NCBI GenBank assembly: GCA_015039465.1
Contig: MU130360.1
Location: forward strand, 214,907 to 230,932
Source of the DNA: Phlegmacium glaucopus
Taxonomy: Eukaryota; Basidiomycota; Agaricomycetes; Agaricales; Cortinariaceae
Length of the DNA: 16,026 nucleotides
Direction of reading: 5' to 3'
This document shows, piece after piece, positions 7,652 through 15,253 of the stretch. The position numbers and the translations under genes were made by a program. Position 1 is the first letter of the stretch. Each line of letters opens with the position of its first letter. The notes beneath the pieces are model-generated. The model saw only the letters and a program-made list of their open reading frames with translations. It ran no database searches and was not told the DNA's origin.

Positions 7652-8050
7652 ATGATGAATCCTTCCTGGTTTCCATTCCCTCGTCCTTTCCCCCTCCCGT
7701 CATCGGACATAACAACTTCCGTGGGTAGGGTCGCATTTGACCCATCCACGGGTACCTCACTGGTGAACGCCAGCAAGAACTGTTATATACACAATTCAAC
7801 ATTCCCCAACTCCGGTGGCAGTACGCCACTGGAGACACCACGACCAACGCACAGCCCGGGTGCATACTCACTAGCACCCCCACCCCCACCTAACCTACTA
7901 CCACCCCCATCATCACGACCCCCATCACCACCACCCCCACGAAACTCACCACCCCCACCACCCCCACTCGACCCCCATCCCCACCACCCCCATCACAACC
8001 ACTGGGTAAACAACCCCCGGAACGCTCCCCAGCTATACGACTTTTCCTAG
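7652..8050 (+). CDS. Pro/His-rich low-complexity protein B, 132 aa
   Basis: A single open frame from ATG 7652 (or 7655) to TAG 8048-8050. It starts MMNPSWFPFPRPFPLP, comparable with MDPSQFWLP of protein A only over the first few residues; afterwards the two differ. The middle is Ser/Thr/Asn-rich; from about residue 75 it is dominated by proline blocks (PPPPP, SPPPP, PPPPPP) and a His-rich patch (PHPHHPHHNHW). No catalytic domain, and no exons like exons 2-3 of gene A follow; a 26-A run begins 5 nt after the stop. It may be a short member of the same family, a copy truncated at its 3' end, or a noncoding C-rich tract that happens to be open. Promoter and start-codon context shared with gene A favour a transcribed gene. 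Function unknown. Confidence 0.5.
   Translation: MMNPSWFPFPRPFPLPSSDITTSVGRVAFDPSTGTSLVNASKNCYIHNSTFPNSGGSTPLETPRPTHSPGAYSLAPPPPPNLLPPPSSRPPSPPPPRNSPPPPPPLDPHPHHPHHNHWVNNPRNAPQLYDFS
7876..8000 (-). repeat. C-rich tract with G-quadruplex potential on the minus strand
   Basis: The plus strand holds many runs of three to five C (CCCCCA and CCACC units) with few G. The minus strand therefore has many G runs at short spacing, suitable for G-quadruplex formation. The tract encodes the proline blocks of protein B. Confidence 0.6.
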
Positions 8051-8053
8051 TCG

Positions 8054-8055
<2 letters not shown>

Positions 8056-8081
<26 letters not shown>
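8056..8081 (+). repeat. 26-nt poly(A) run at the unit B / GMC junction
   Basis: An uninterrupted run of 26 A begins 5 nt after the gene B stop and ends 3 nt before the first codons of the truncated GMC gene. It sits exactly where cassette-linked sequence gives way to GMC sequence, so it probably marks an integration or breakpoint, for example a retroposition tail. A slipped homopolymer is the alternative. Confidence 0.8.
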
Positions 8082-8084
<3 letters not shown>

Positions 8085-8085
<1 letters not shown>

Positions 8086-9469
8086 TGACAATCAATGTAG
8101 AGAAGGAAGTCATTGTGTCTGCTGGTACTCTCGGTGTAAGGAATTCCCCCTTTCTTTGACACTTCTCTAATGTCAACAAACCCAGACTCCAAAATTCCTT
8201 GAACTCAGTGGCATCGGAAATAAAACGTATATTTTAAAATTTCAGCCAAATCTATACTAGAGATTGACATGAATCGCTGTAGTAATCTAGAGTCTCTGGG
8301 AATTCCAGTAACAGTAAGTTCTTTTCCCACTTTCCCCTCCTCTGTCTGACATGCTCTCTAGGTTGATCTCCCAGCTGTAGGGACAAACCTTCAAGATCAA
8401 GCACTCGTGGTGTTCCTATACGCCGCCAACACGCCAATCAATTCTTCAGATCCACATGCTCCTGGGACTATACTATCGTCCTTCCTTACACTGCCTCAAG
8501 TACTAGGCAAATCAGGTGCAGATTCATACATCCAAGAACTGAAGACAACTATATCCCAGAGAGCTGCCGCTGTCGTAGCTTCTGGCGCGGCAGTGAGCCA
8601 AGTTGGATTGGAGAATATTTTCGCAATACAGGCAAAGCAGTTCGGGGAGCAAGATGGTACGTATTTGACTTCGGTTCGGATTAAAATCACTGATAAGTGA
8701 TAATCTGTAGCGCCTGTCGTTGAGGCTGTTTACGGAGCTTTGACTGAGCAATTACTCGGAATTGTTACTTGGATTCTACTTCCTCAGTTGTAAGTGATAT
8801 GCGTTGGTTGAAATACGTGTCTATAGAACTTGATTTCCTCAATAGCCGGGGAACAGTACATATATCCTCCAGAGATCCACAAGTACCGCCTAGCTGTATG
8901 TGCCCAGATATTGAGGTCCACCGATTCTGACACTAGTTGCAGTAAATCCCAACTACCTCACCGATGTACAAGATTTTTCTCTTCTCGCAAATGCAAGCAT
9001 GCTAGTTCGAAAAATTGCTTCCACGCCAGCTGCCAAGTCTTTGTACTCAGTCGAAGTTCAACCTGGATCAACTGTACAGACAGATAACGACTTCCGCACC
9101 TTTGTTGAAAACAATTACGCACCAGTGCTTCATCCCATTGGAACTGCTGCCATGTTACCGAGATCACTAGGAGGTGTTGTAGACGCAAAGTTAAGGGTTT
9201 ATGGTGTTCAGAATGTAAGGGTCGTAGGTAAGTTGTCTTTTATAATCTAGTTACTATCGTGGCACTAGCATTCAGATGTGTTAACCCTTTATCTGGCAGA
9301 TGCTTCCATCATCCCAATCCAACTTTCAGCTCATCTTTCTTCTACTGTGTATGGGATAGCTGAAAAGGTCTGTCCAGGGTCATGTTTCGACTGAGATTAT
9401 TAATGTCTGATTCACTCTTTCTAGGCCTCTGATTTGATTATAGAGGATTGGTCATCTAGGTCTCAATAA
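8085..9469 (+). pseudogene. GMC oxidoreductase (aryl-alcohol-oxidase-like), 5'-truncated
   Basis: GMC enzymes are FAD flavoproteins; the fungal aryl-alcohol oxidase branch oxidises alcohols and yields H2O2, usually secreted. Proposed exons: 8085-8135, 8186-8226, 8283-8313, 8362-8656, 8711-8789, 8846-8895, 8943-9227, 9300-9367 and 9425-9469 (TAA). All introns are GT...AG, 47-72 bp, with matching phases and no internal stop. The product reads [120 protein letters not shown]. Both usual active-site His are present (VLHPIGT and LSAH). Missing is the first half: the signal peptide, the GxGxxG dinucleotide fold and the first GMC signature. The first visible codons directly follow the poly(A) run. 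Intact splicing suggests recent truncation, or that the 5' half lies elsewhere. As it stands it cannot bind FAD normally. Confidence 0.88.
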
Positions 9470-10240
9470 GATACGGAGATGTGATGTTTTTTTTACTCTT
9501 TCTAGCATACTTGCTGTTCTGTGCGTTTGTATTTGCATCGCACAGTCCCTAATTCAACTATTGGCGAATTGAAATGACAGCCCGGACCCGATTTTCGCGG
9601 TTGACCAAAATATGAACAAGAAGCAGACGGTGACCATCTCGTTACATCCTTCCATCGTCATTAAAGCAATAACAAGCCTAAGACTACATTTGGTCTGCAC
9701 ACGCTATGGGCTGACACGACTTGCACACACACACACATTGTAATATCTTGATTTGAGGTAGGATGTTCGACTTGAACGAAAGACGGACCGGGGACCAGGG
9801 GTACCGTCACAGGTCCTTGATATCTTTGGTTTCTTCAAGGCGCCTAAGTTAAGGCTGGAATTATGTAATGCAAATTTGAGTCAATCAACTGTTACTTAGT
9901 CACTCACAGACGACATAGTACCTTAGATAGGCACCGCATATACACATCTTGGAATATTACGTCTCGCCTTCACGTTGAGCTCATTGAGCTCCGAAGTGGA
10001 TAATGTGATGTGTTATAAGTTCAAGCTTATTCTTGCTCCAGTGAGTTCTTTTCCACGTTTTAAGGTAATTTACTCGACAATAATGGCTCATTTGTCGTTC
10101 AATATAGCTCTCTGAGGACGCTTCTTGATCTAGTACTGCCACCTCACGCAATATTCTCACGGTATTCACCACCGTTGAGGCGAGGGCAGCAACTTAGATT
10201 TTAGAATAGCGTAGTCTTACTCTGCTTTACCACAAAAAAC
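9470..10240. other. Gap between GMC and LINE ORF1, probably including the LINE 5' UTR
   Basis: No gene is supported. It contains a CA repeat at 9724-9737 and GAGCTC twice, 3 nt apart, at about 9976-9990. The right-hand part (roughly after 10080) probably is the 5' UTR of the LINE, but I see no defined 5' end or target-site duplication. Confidence 0.5.
9724..9737. repeat. (CA)7 microsatellite
   Basis: Seven uninterrupted CA units in the intergenic region. Confidence 0.9.
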
Positions 10241-12148
10241 ATGTCGTACAACACAGGCAACTCGCAACCACAGACGAGGCATAAAAGCGCGGCAGCAGCA
10301 AATAAGAAATCGAGAAAAGAACTCGAAGAAGCCGAAGCGTTAAACACTGACATACGTAACAAAGAACAGGCACTAACGTTGCTACGAGCACGCGAATATC
10401 TCGTACCGGGTGAGCCCATCAACTCTATAGACCTCTCATATGCGCTTTTGCAGTTTGCCCACGGAGCAAAACTGGTAAAGACCATCACAGACGTCATCAG
10501 AGCATTCGCTTTCGCGATGACCGACATCAGTACCCACCACATTGCCGAAGACCTAGTCGTTATGGTCAAAACTCAACTCTCGGATCAAATGGAACAATAC
10601 AACACTCAGGTAGAAACCATGAGAGACGCAGTAGAAAACATCACCAGAGCATCCAACGTCATCACTACCACTATGGCAGAACTCAAAGACGAATACGCCG
10701 ATATCTCAGACAAAATCACCCAAGCCACCCTAGAACTCACCGACAAAACCGCATCAATCACATCGGAACCCACCACAACGGCTAAATCATATGCGGAGAT
10801 GGCACAATCCCAGTCTATCCCAAACACACACCTCTCAGTGGTCACGCGCAGTCAAACTAACGAACGACAATTACTGCTACAAAAGGACCCGAAAGGAACA
10901 GATACAACCACTGATAAACTAACGGAAAAAGAATTGGTCGTCAAAGCGAACACGGCCCTTGATCTGATGGGTGACGACTTCTTTGATAAACCTACTAACA
11001 CTAAATTTATAGGAGCGAGGAACTGTAGAAATGGCAACATACTATATCAGCTTACTACAAAGGAAGCGGCAGATTGGCTGAGACAGCCAGATGTGCGGGA
11101 ACGATTCCAGGCCCACTATGATGGGACCTCGAACATCAAGAACCGTCTCTTCTATACTCTAGCGGAATTCGTCCCCACAACATTCGAGCCAGACCTAGAC
11201 TTCACGCACACAAGAATTGAAAACGACAGCGGCATCGAACCCGACTCTATCGCGTCCTCTAAATACATTAAACCCAAACAACTACACAGTACAACACAAC
11301 GAACAGCTCATGTCATTATAGGCTTTAACAACAAACAAGCAGCAAATCATGCCATCGAACACGGCCTATTCATTGAAGGCAAACAAGTTACCGTTCGGAA
11401 ACTCCTACCAGAGCCAAAAAGATGCCTGAAATGCCAAACATTCGGTCACCTCACAACAGACTGCAAAGCAACAACAGATACATGCGGCAGATGCAAAGGA
11501 CAACACAGAACAGTCAACTGTCTCATCATCGACACCACGAACTTCACCTGTGCCAACTGTACAGGTAACGAAGCCAAGGGACACGGTACCGCCGACAGAA
11601 GTTGCCCATCTTTCACTAAAGCTACTGATAAACTACACTCACGAATCCCCGAAACGAAGTACAGATTCTTCCCTACACAGGAACCGAAAACGTGGAGGCT
11701 TTTCGTTGAAGCAGAACAACCCACTCAGACACACCCGACTCAAAGCAGCACGTCGACCAACCCTTACATCAGCCTTCCACCTCGACAACCAGCAGTCACA
11801 AACCATACTACCTCAATACCTCAGACAACCAACGTGAACGACTGGCGGCAGGTCAACCGTTGTCGGGGACGTCAAAACCCTAACCCTAACATTGAACCTC
11901 TAGGCGGTCGCAAGGACTCGCTTACCTCCAGATGGCCCTCAAACCCGGCTCAGCAGACAATTCCAGGCCTATTCTCCCAAATGCAACGCGACAAAGAAGT
12001 CAACAACACACGGACCAACGCGGCATCTACTACCACAAACCCTCAATCAACCGCATGGGCAGACTGGGACCCGAACGATCATGACATCGGACCAATACCA
12101 GAACCGTCGCAGCTTTCATACGTTTCAGATGCCATCAATGGAAATTGA
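10241..12148 (+). CDS. LINE ORF1, gag-like nucleic-acid-binding protein, 635 aa
   Basis: ORF1 proteins of LINEs bind element RNA and act as chaperones in the ribonucleoprotein. Start ATG 10241, stop TGA 12146-12148. The N-terminus is charged and likely forms a coiled coil (KKSRKELEEAEALNTDI, about residues 23-55). SYAEMAQ lies near residue 184 and TEKELVVKANTALDLM near 229-244, both typical of Tad-type ORF1. Zinc knuckles: CLKCQTFGHLTTDC (residues 395-408, CX2CX4HX4C), then CGRCKGQHRTVNC (CX2CX3HX4C), then a third Cys/His cluster opening CANC. The C-terminal part is Thr/Gln/Pro/Asn-rich and probably disordered. It overlaps ORF2. The frame is intact. Confidence 0.92.
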   Translation: MSYNTGNSQPQTRHKSAAAANKKSRKELEEAEALNTDIRNKEQALTLLRAREYLVPGEPINSIDLSYALLQFAHGAKLVKTITDVIRAFAFAMTDISTHHIAEDLVVMVKTQLSDQMEQYNTQVETMRDAVENITRASNVITTTMAELKDEYADISDKITQATLELTDKTASITSEPTTTAKSYAEMAQSQSIPNTHLSVVTRSQTNERQLLLQKDPKGTDTTTDKLTEKELVVKANTALDLMGDDFFDKPTNTKFIGARNCRNGNILYQLTTKEAADWLRQPDVRERFQAHYDGTSNIKNRLFYTLAEFVPTTFEPDLDFTHTRIENDSGIEPDSIASSKYIKPKQLHSTTQRTAHVIIGFNNKQAANHAIEHGLFIEGKQVTVRKLLPEPKRCLKCQTFGHLTTDCKATTDTCGRCKGQHRTVNCLIIDTTNFTCANCTGNEAKGHGTADRSCPSFTKATDKLHSRIPETKYRFFPTQEPKTWRLFVEAEQPTQTHPTQSSTSTNPYISLPPRQPAVTNHTTSIPQTTNVNDWRQVNRCRGRQNPNPNIEPLGGRKDSLTSRWPSNPAQQTIPGLFSQMQRDKEVNNTRTNAASTTTNPQSTAWADWDPNDHDIGPIPEPSQLSYVSDAINGN

Positions 12149-14158
12149 ATCACGCCCGTTCAGAATTCGGCAGCAGAACACCAACAAATCTCTCCTCAGC
12201 CAAACCGACCTTCTACAAACCCTCAGAAAGAACACATACGATGTATGCTTAATCCAAGAACCATATATTGACTTCAACGGAAAATCTAGAGCCAACCCTT
12301 TATGGTCGGTGGTATATCCTACTACTCATAAAAAACAACCAGACAGTACGCGTTCACTGATCCTAGTCAGCTCAGAACTAGCAATGGACTCATGGAAACA
12401 AATACCGTTTGATACCCCAGACATCACAGCTATAGAAATCAGTGGCCAGTTCGGTACGCTCCGCATTATAAATATCTACAACGATGTCAAACACAATGAA
12501 GCGCTAACTCATTTATCGAGCTATATGCGAGACCCAGCACGTCAGTTATGCACCAAGCTACCTCTCTCCACGTTCTGGATGGGGGACTTTAATCGCCATC
12601 ACCCAATTTGGGACGAACCCCGCAACGACCATCTCTTCACCAGGCACAACCTCGACCTCGCACAACCACTCCTCAACATGTTAGGCCGCCACCGCATGAA
12701 GATGGCACTACCGCCGCTCATTCCAACTTTAAAAGCCCACGGAACAGGCAATCTCACAAGAGTCGATAACGTCTTTTGTTCCGAAGAAATGTTAGACGGG
12801 ATTATCAAATGCAACACTGACGACGCCAACAGACCCATCAAAACTGACCACTTCCCTATCGTTACAGAAATAGACATCCAGGCCCCAAAGGACGCATGGG
12901 AACCCAGGCAAAATTTCAGAGATACAGATTGGGATAAGCTTACTAAATCACTACAGGAACAATTGCACAACTTTCCCCCCCCGACAGAAATCCCGACTAA
13001 ACAAAATTTTGACGAAACCCTCAAAAGGTTGAACGACACCATACAACGCACAATAGAAGAGAACGTCAAATTATCACAGCCGAGTCCTTACTCTAAACGA
13101 TGGTGGAACAAAGACCTGGACGCGGCCAAGCGCAACATGAAACGATTAGGCGCGAAATCAAAACAGTATCGTTGGAACCGGCAACATCCAGTACACGAGG
13201 AATACCGCAGACAACGGAATGACTATGCAGAAGCGATAAGGAGGACCAAGATTGACCATTGGGCGGACTGGCTAGAGGGTATAGACGAGGCGAACATCTG
13301 GAAGGCCAGCAGATTGGTTACAGGGCCGGCAACGGACGCAGGCAGATCCAGAGTCCCCACGCTTCAAGTCATTGACCCGGTATCCAAAAAGGTCATCGCG
13401 GAAGCCAACGACAACGAAAGCAAGGGTAAGCTGCTCTACAGTACCTTTTTCCCAAAACCGAACCCAAACACGCCACCTATCCCACCCGGAACCACATACC
13501 CACCACCCAAGTGGACTTTCAATAACATCACCGACGAGCAAATACACCGAGCTATTAAAAAACTGAAACCCTTCAAAGCTACCAGAAACGGCACAATACC
13601 CAACAGCGTCCTGATGAACGCCAGAGAAGTATTAGTCCCACATCTTGGACCTTTATTTCGAGCAACTCACACCCTTAACTACTATCCCAAAGAATGGGCC
13701 CTCACAGACACCTTAGCCATGAAGAAGCCAGGTAAAACCGACTACACCATCCCATCTGCATGGCGCCCCATCGTCCTCTCCGACGGCATGGCCAGACTAC
13801 TAAATGCTTGCCACACAGAAGACATAGTGACCATGTGCGAGAAACTAAATATTCTACCCCTCAATCACTTCGGTGCCCACCCAGGTCGCACAACAGCCGA
13901 CTCAATCCACCTCTTCACTAAAACAGTCAAAGACGCCTGGCGGAAAGGTCTGATGGCATCAGCACTCTTCCTGGACGTCAAAGCGGCTTTCCCAAGCGTC
14001 AACATAGACAGGCTTACTCACAACATGCGCAAGAAGGGTATACCAAAGGAATATACTACTTGGATGAAGCGCAGGCTAGGTAATCGCCAAACCTCAATTA
14101 TCTTCGACAACCACAGAACGGAACACTTTGTAGTCAATAATGGCTTGGATCAAGGCGA
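10241..14158 (+). mobile_element. Tad1-like non-LTR retrotransposon (LINE), 3'-truncated or interrupted
   Basis: Two overlapping ORFs in the order expected for fungal Tad1-clade LINEs: a gag-like ORF1 with zinc knuckles, then an ORF2 with an APE-type endonuclease and reverse transcriptase. Sequence resembling RT stops after NNGLDQGE at about 14158. The YxDD motif, thumb, RNase H and the 3' UTR are not seen in the remaining 1.9 kb. Both ORFs are otherwise open over 3.9 kb, so insertion was recent relative to decay of the neighbouring gene fragments. The break at 14158 could be a deletion, a recombination junction, or insertion of another element. It cannot retrotranspose with its own protein. 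Confidence 0.9.
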
Positions 14159-14174
14159 GTCACATAGGTCTTAG
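12138..14174 (+). CDS. LINE ORF2, endonuclease plus truncated reverse transcriptase, 678 aa
   Basis: ORF2 nicks the target and copies the element RNA. I start it at ATG 12138, 8 nt before the ORF1 stop codon (ATGGAAATTGA arrangement), in the +1 frame; an earlier in-frame ATG at 12081 is possible. Endonuclease/exonuclease/phosphatase domain: QEPYID (catalytic Glu at residue 41), GDFNRHHPIWDE (Asp 150), RVDNVF, and DHFPI (Asp 237-His 238). Reverse transcriptase: AWRPIVLSDGMARLLNAC, HFGAHPGRTTADSIHLF, motif A FLDVKAAFPSVN (first catalytic Asp, residue 613) and the start of motif B (NNGLDQGE). Sequence after residue ~674 (SHRS, then TAG 14172-14174) is foreign to RT. The second catalytic Asp pair (YxDD) is therefore missing and the RT must be inactive; the endonuclease domain looks complete. 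Confidence 0.9.
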   Translation: MEIESRPFRIRQQNTNKSLLSQTDLLQTLRKNTYDVCLIQEPYIDFNGKSRANPLWSVVYPTTHKKQPDSTRSLILVSSELAMDSWKQIPFDTPDITAIEISGQFGTLRIINIYNDVKHNEALTHLSSYMRDPARQLCTKLPLSTFWMGDFNRHHPIWDEPRNDHLFTRHNLDLAQPLLNMLGRHRMKMALPPLIPTLKAHGTGNLTRVDNVFCSEEMLDGIIKCNTDDANRPIKTDHFPIVTEIDIQAPKDAWEPRQNFRDTDWDKLTKSLQEQLHNFPPPTEIPTKQNFDETLKRLNDTIQRTIEENVKLSQPSPYSKRWWNKDLDAAKRNMKRLGAKSKQYRWNRQHPVHEEYRRQRNDYAEAIRRTKIDHWADWLEGIDEANIWKASRLVTGPATDAGRSRVPTLQVIDPVSKKVIAEANDNESKGKLLYSTFFPKPNPNTPPIPPGTTYPPPKWTFNNITDEQIHRAIKKLKPFKATRNGTIPNSVLMNAREVLVPHLGPLFRATHTLNYYPKEWALTDTLAMKKPGKTDYTIPSAWRPIVLSDGMARLLNACHTEDIVTMCEKLNILPLNHFGAHPGRTTADSIHLFTKTVKDAWRKGLMASALFLDVKAAFPSVNIDRLTHNMRKKGIPKEYTTWMKRRLGNRQTSIIFDNHRTEHFVVNNGLDQGESHRS

Positions 14175-14930
14175 GCACTAATCCAGAACCTTAAGTAGGT
14201 GTATAAGAAGGTTTCTGGCACAAAAGACCTTTATAGGTCAACTGAGATCAGTCAACTACCGTTGGCTCAGGCGTAAACGCCCTGTCTTGAGAAAAAACTT
14301 CAGCAGAGCCTTTAGTCTGGTTAGGTCCTTGGCCCAACTGAGTCCCAAAAGGCAAAGGGTAGCCTTTTGAGACCGACGGGTGAAACTACGAGAAGGCCTA
14401 AAGTACATCCTGTACCGGGTCTACTAAAAACAAACGAGCAGGCTCTTAAGTAGCCTTGTTTCGGCCTACATGCAAACCGTCCTCACTTCCTTACGACAAG
14501 GAAACCTAGCAAGAGGCAGTTTGAGGCAACCCTTACGGCCGGAACGTCTCGCGCAGGCCCCATACAAAAGCCAAACTCCCCCTTGGAAAACAACACCATG
14601 TCCACTAACATGTAAGCCTTGCTCAGCTACCTAACAGAGGTACTAAACCAGCTTAGACAAAACCATAAGCTACAGGGCTCGAGCGTTATCCTGCTGAAGA
14701 GAAAGGTCGACCCGCCACGCAAGTAGCAGGTACCGACTATCCTTCCTCGACGAGCCTCTACGCACGACACTTCTGTTCCTCCCTCGGTGCCAGACCCTCA
14801 CATGCCTCAGACTAACCGGGCTTAGCCCCCGACATTTAGCCTGATAGCAAGGTGACACGCCTGGCCTGAGTCAGGCAATTTCCGTCTAGGAAAGGATTAC
14901 AATCCCGTTGACGTTGCGACTGAATCAGTT
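14159..14930. other. Hairpin-rich noncoding block with repeated AGGC/GCCT words
   Basis: All frames carry frequent stops and I see no gene. Short hairpins follow one another: CCAGAACCTT with AAGGTTTCTGG (14186-14220 region), GTCCCAAAAGGC with GCCTTTTGAGAC (about 14342-14373, 12 positions, one mismatch, 8-nt loop), TTCCTT with AAGGAA (about 14489), TACCT with AGGTA (about 14627), AGCTTA with TAAGCT (about 14651-14672), and GCCTG with CAGGC (about 14862-14875). I count about 20 AGGC or GCCT words where about six are expected by chance. It may be part of another mobile element inserted at the LINE break, or a structured RNA; neither is shown. Confidence 0.5.
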
Positions 14931-14931
14931 C

Positions 14932-15032
14932 GATCGTCCCCTAGGTTTCAATTATTATAAAGTCTTTTCTATAGATGTTCACTGAATGGATCGTCCCCTA
15001 GGTTTCTCCTTTCCTACCCCTAGGGACGATCC
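14932..15032. repeat. GATCGTCCCCTAGG motif: two direct copies and one inverted copy
   Basis: GATCGTCCCCTAGGTTTC occurs at 14932-14949 and 14989-15006, each preceded by ACTGAAT. CCTAGGGACGATCC at 15019-15032 is the inverted form. The second and third copies form a 14-bp stem with one bulged C and a loop of about 16 nt. This resembles transposon end or subterminal repeats. I see no flanking duplication that defines an element. Confidence 0.75.
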
Positions 15033-15039
15033 GACCCCC

Positions 15040-15150
15040 ACAAATTCATGATTATACCTGTATTGCCTCTATATTTTATTTATTTCCTTACTATGCTATT
15101 ATTAATTAATTAATTTATTCTTCACCACACTATACTTTTTATCTTTATTT
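15040..15150. other. AT-rich stretch with a TTAA run
   Basis: Strongly AT-rich, containing ATTAATTAATTAATTT at 15101-15116. No gene. It could be a promoter-like segment or the simple-repeat tail of a retroelement. Confidence 0.6.
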
Positions 15151-15152
15151 TC

Positions 15153-15253
15153 TGCCTCACTTAGCCTCCTGGCCTCAGCCTCGCCTTGATGCCCTAAGGC
15201 CTCAGTTGGCCACTGCCTTCGCCTCAACCTGCCTTCCAGCCTCCAGCAGCCTT
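15153..15253. repeat. GCCT-rich degenerate tandem tract
   Basis: Eleven GCCT words in about 100 nt, mostly 5-12 nt apart and often followed by C. The same word is over-represented in both orientations in 14159-14930, suggesting a common source. Confidence 0.65.

Noticed and set aside
11874..11894. CCCTAACCCTAAC, resembling a fungal telomere repeat
   Set aside because: Only about two units, in frame within intact LINE ORF1 (residues NPNPN); coincidental.
14690..14712. CTGAAGAGAAAGG, resembling part of a hammerhead ribozyme core
   Set aside because: No stem II between the two core parts and no matching stem III.
14670..14858. Arg-rich minus-strand open frame
   Set aside because: Short, of biased composition, no conserved motif; likely chance in stop-poor orientation.
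14924..14940. AGTTCGATCGTCC, resembling a tRNA/SINE B box
   Set aside because: Last conserved C is wrong and no A box lies at the right distance.
14988..15045. Helitron 3' end (hairpin)
   Set aside because: No CTRR terminus about 10 nt after the hairpin and no Rep/helicase sequence in the window.
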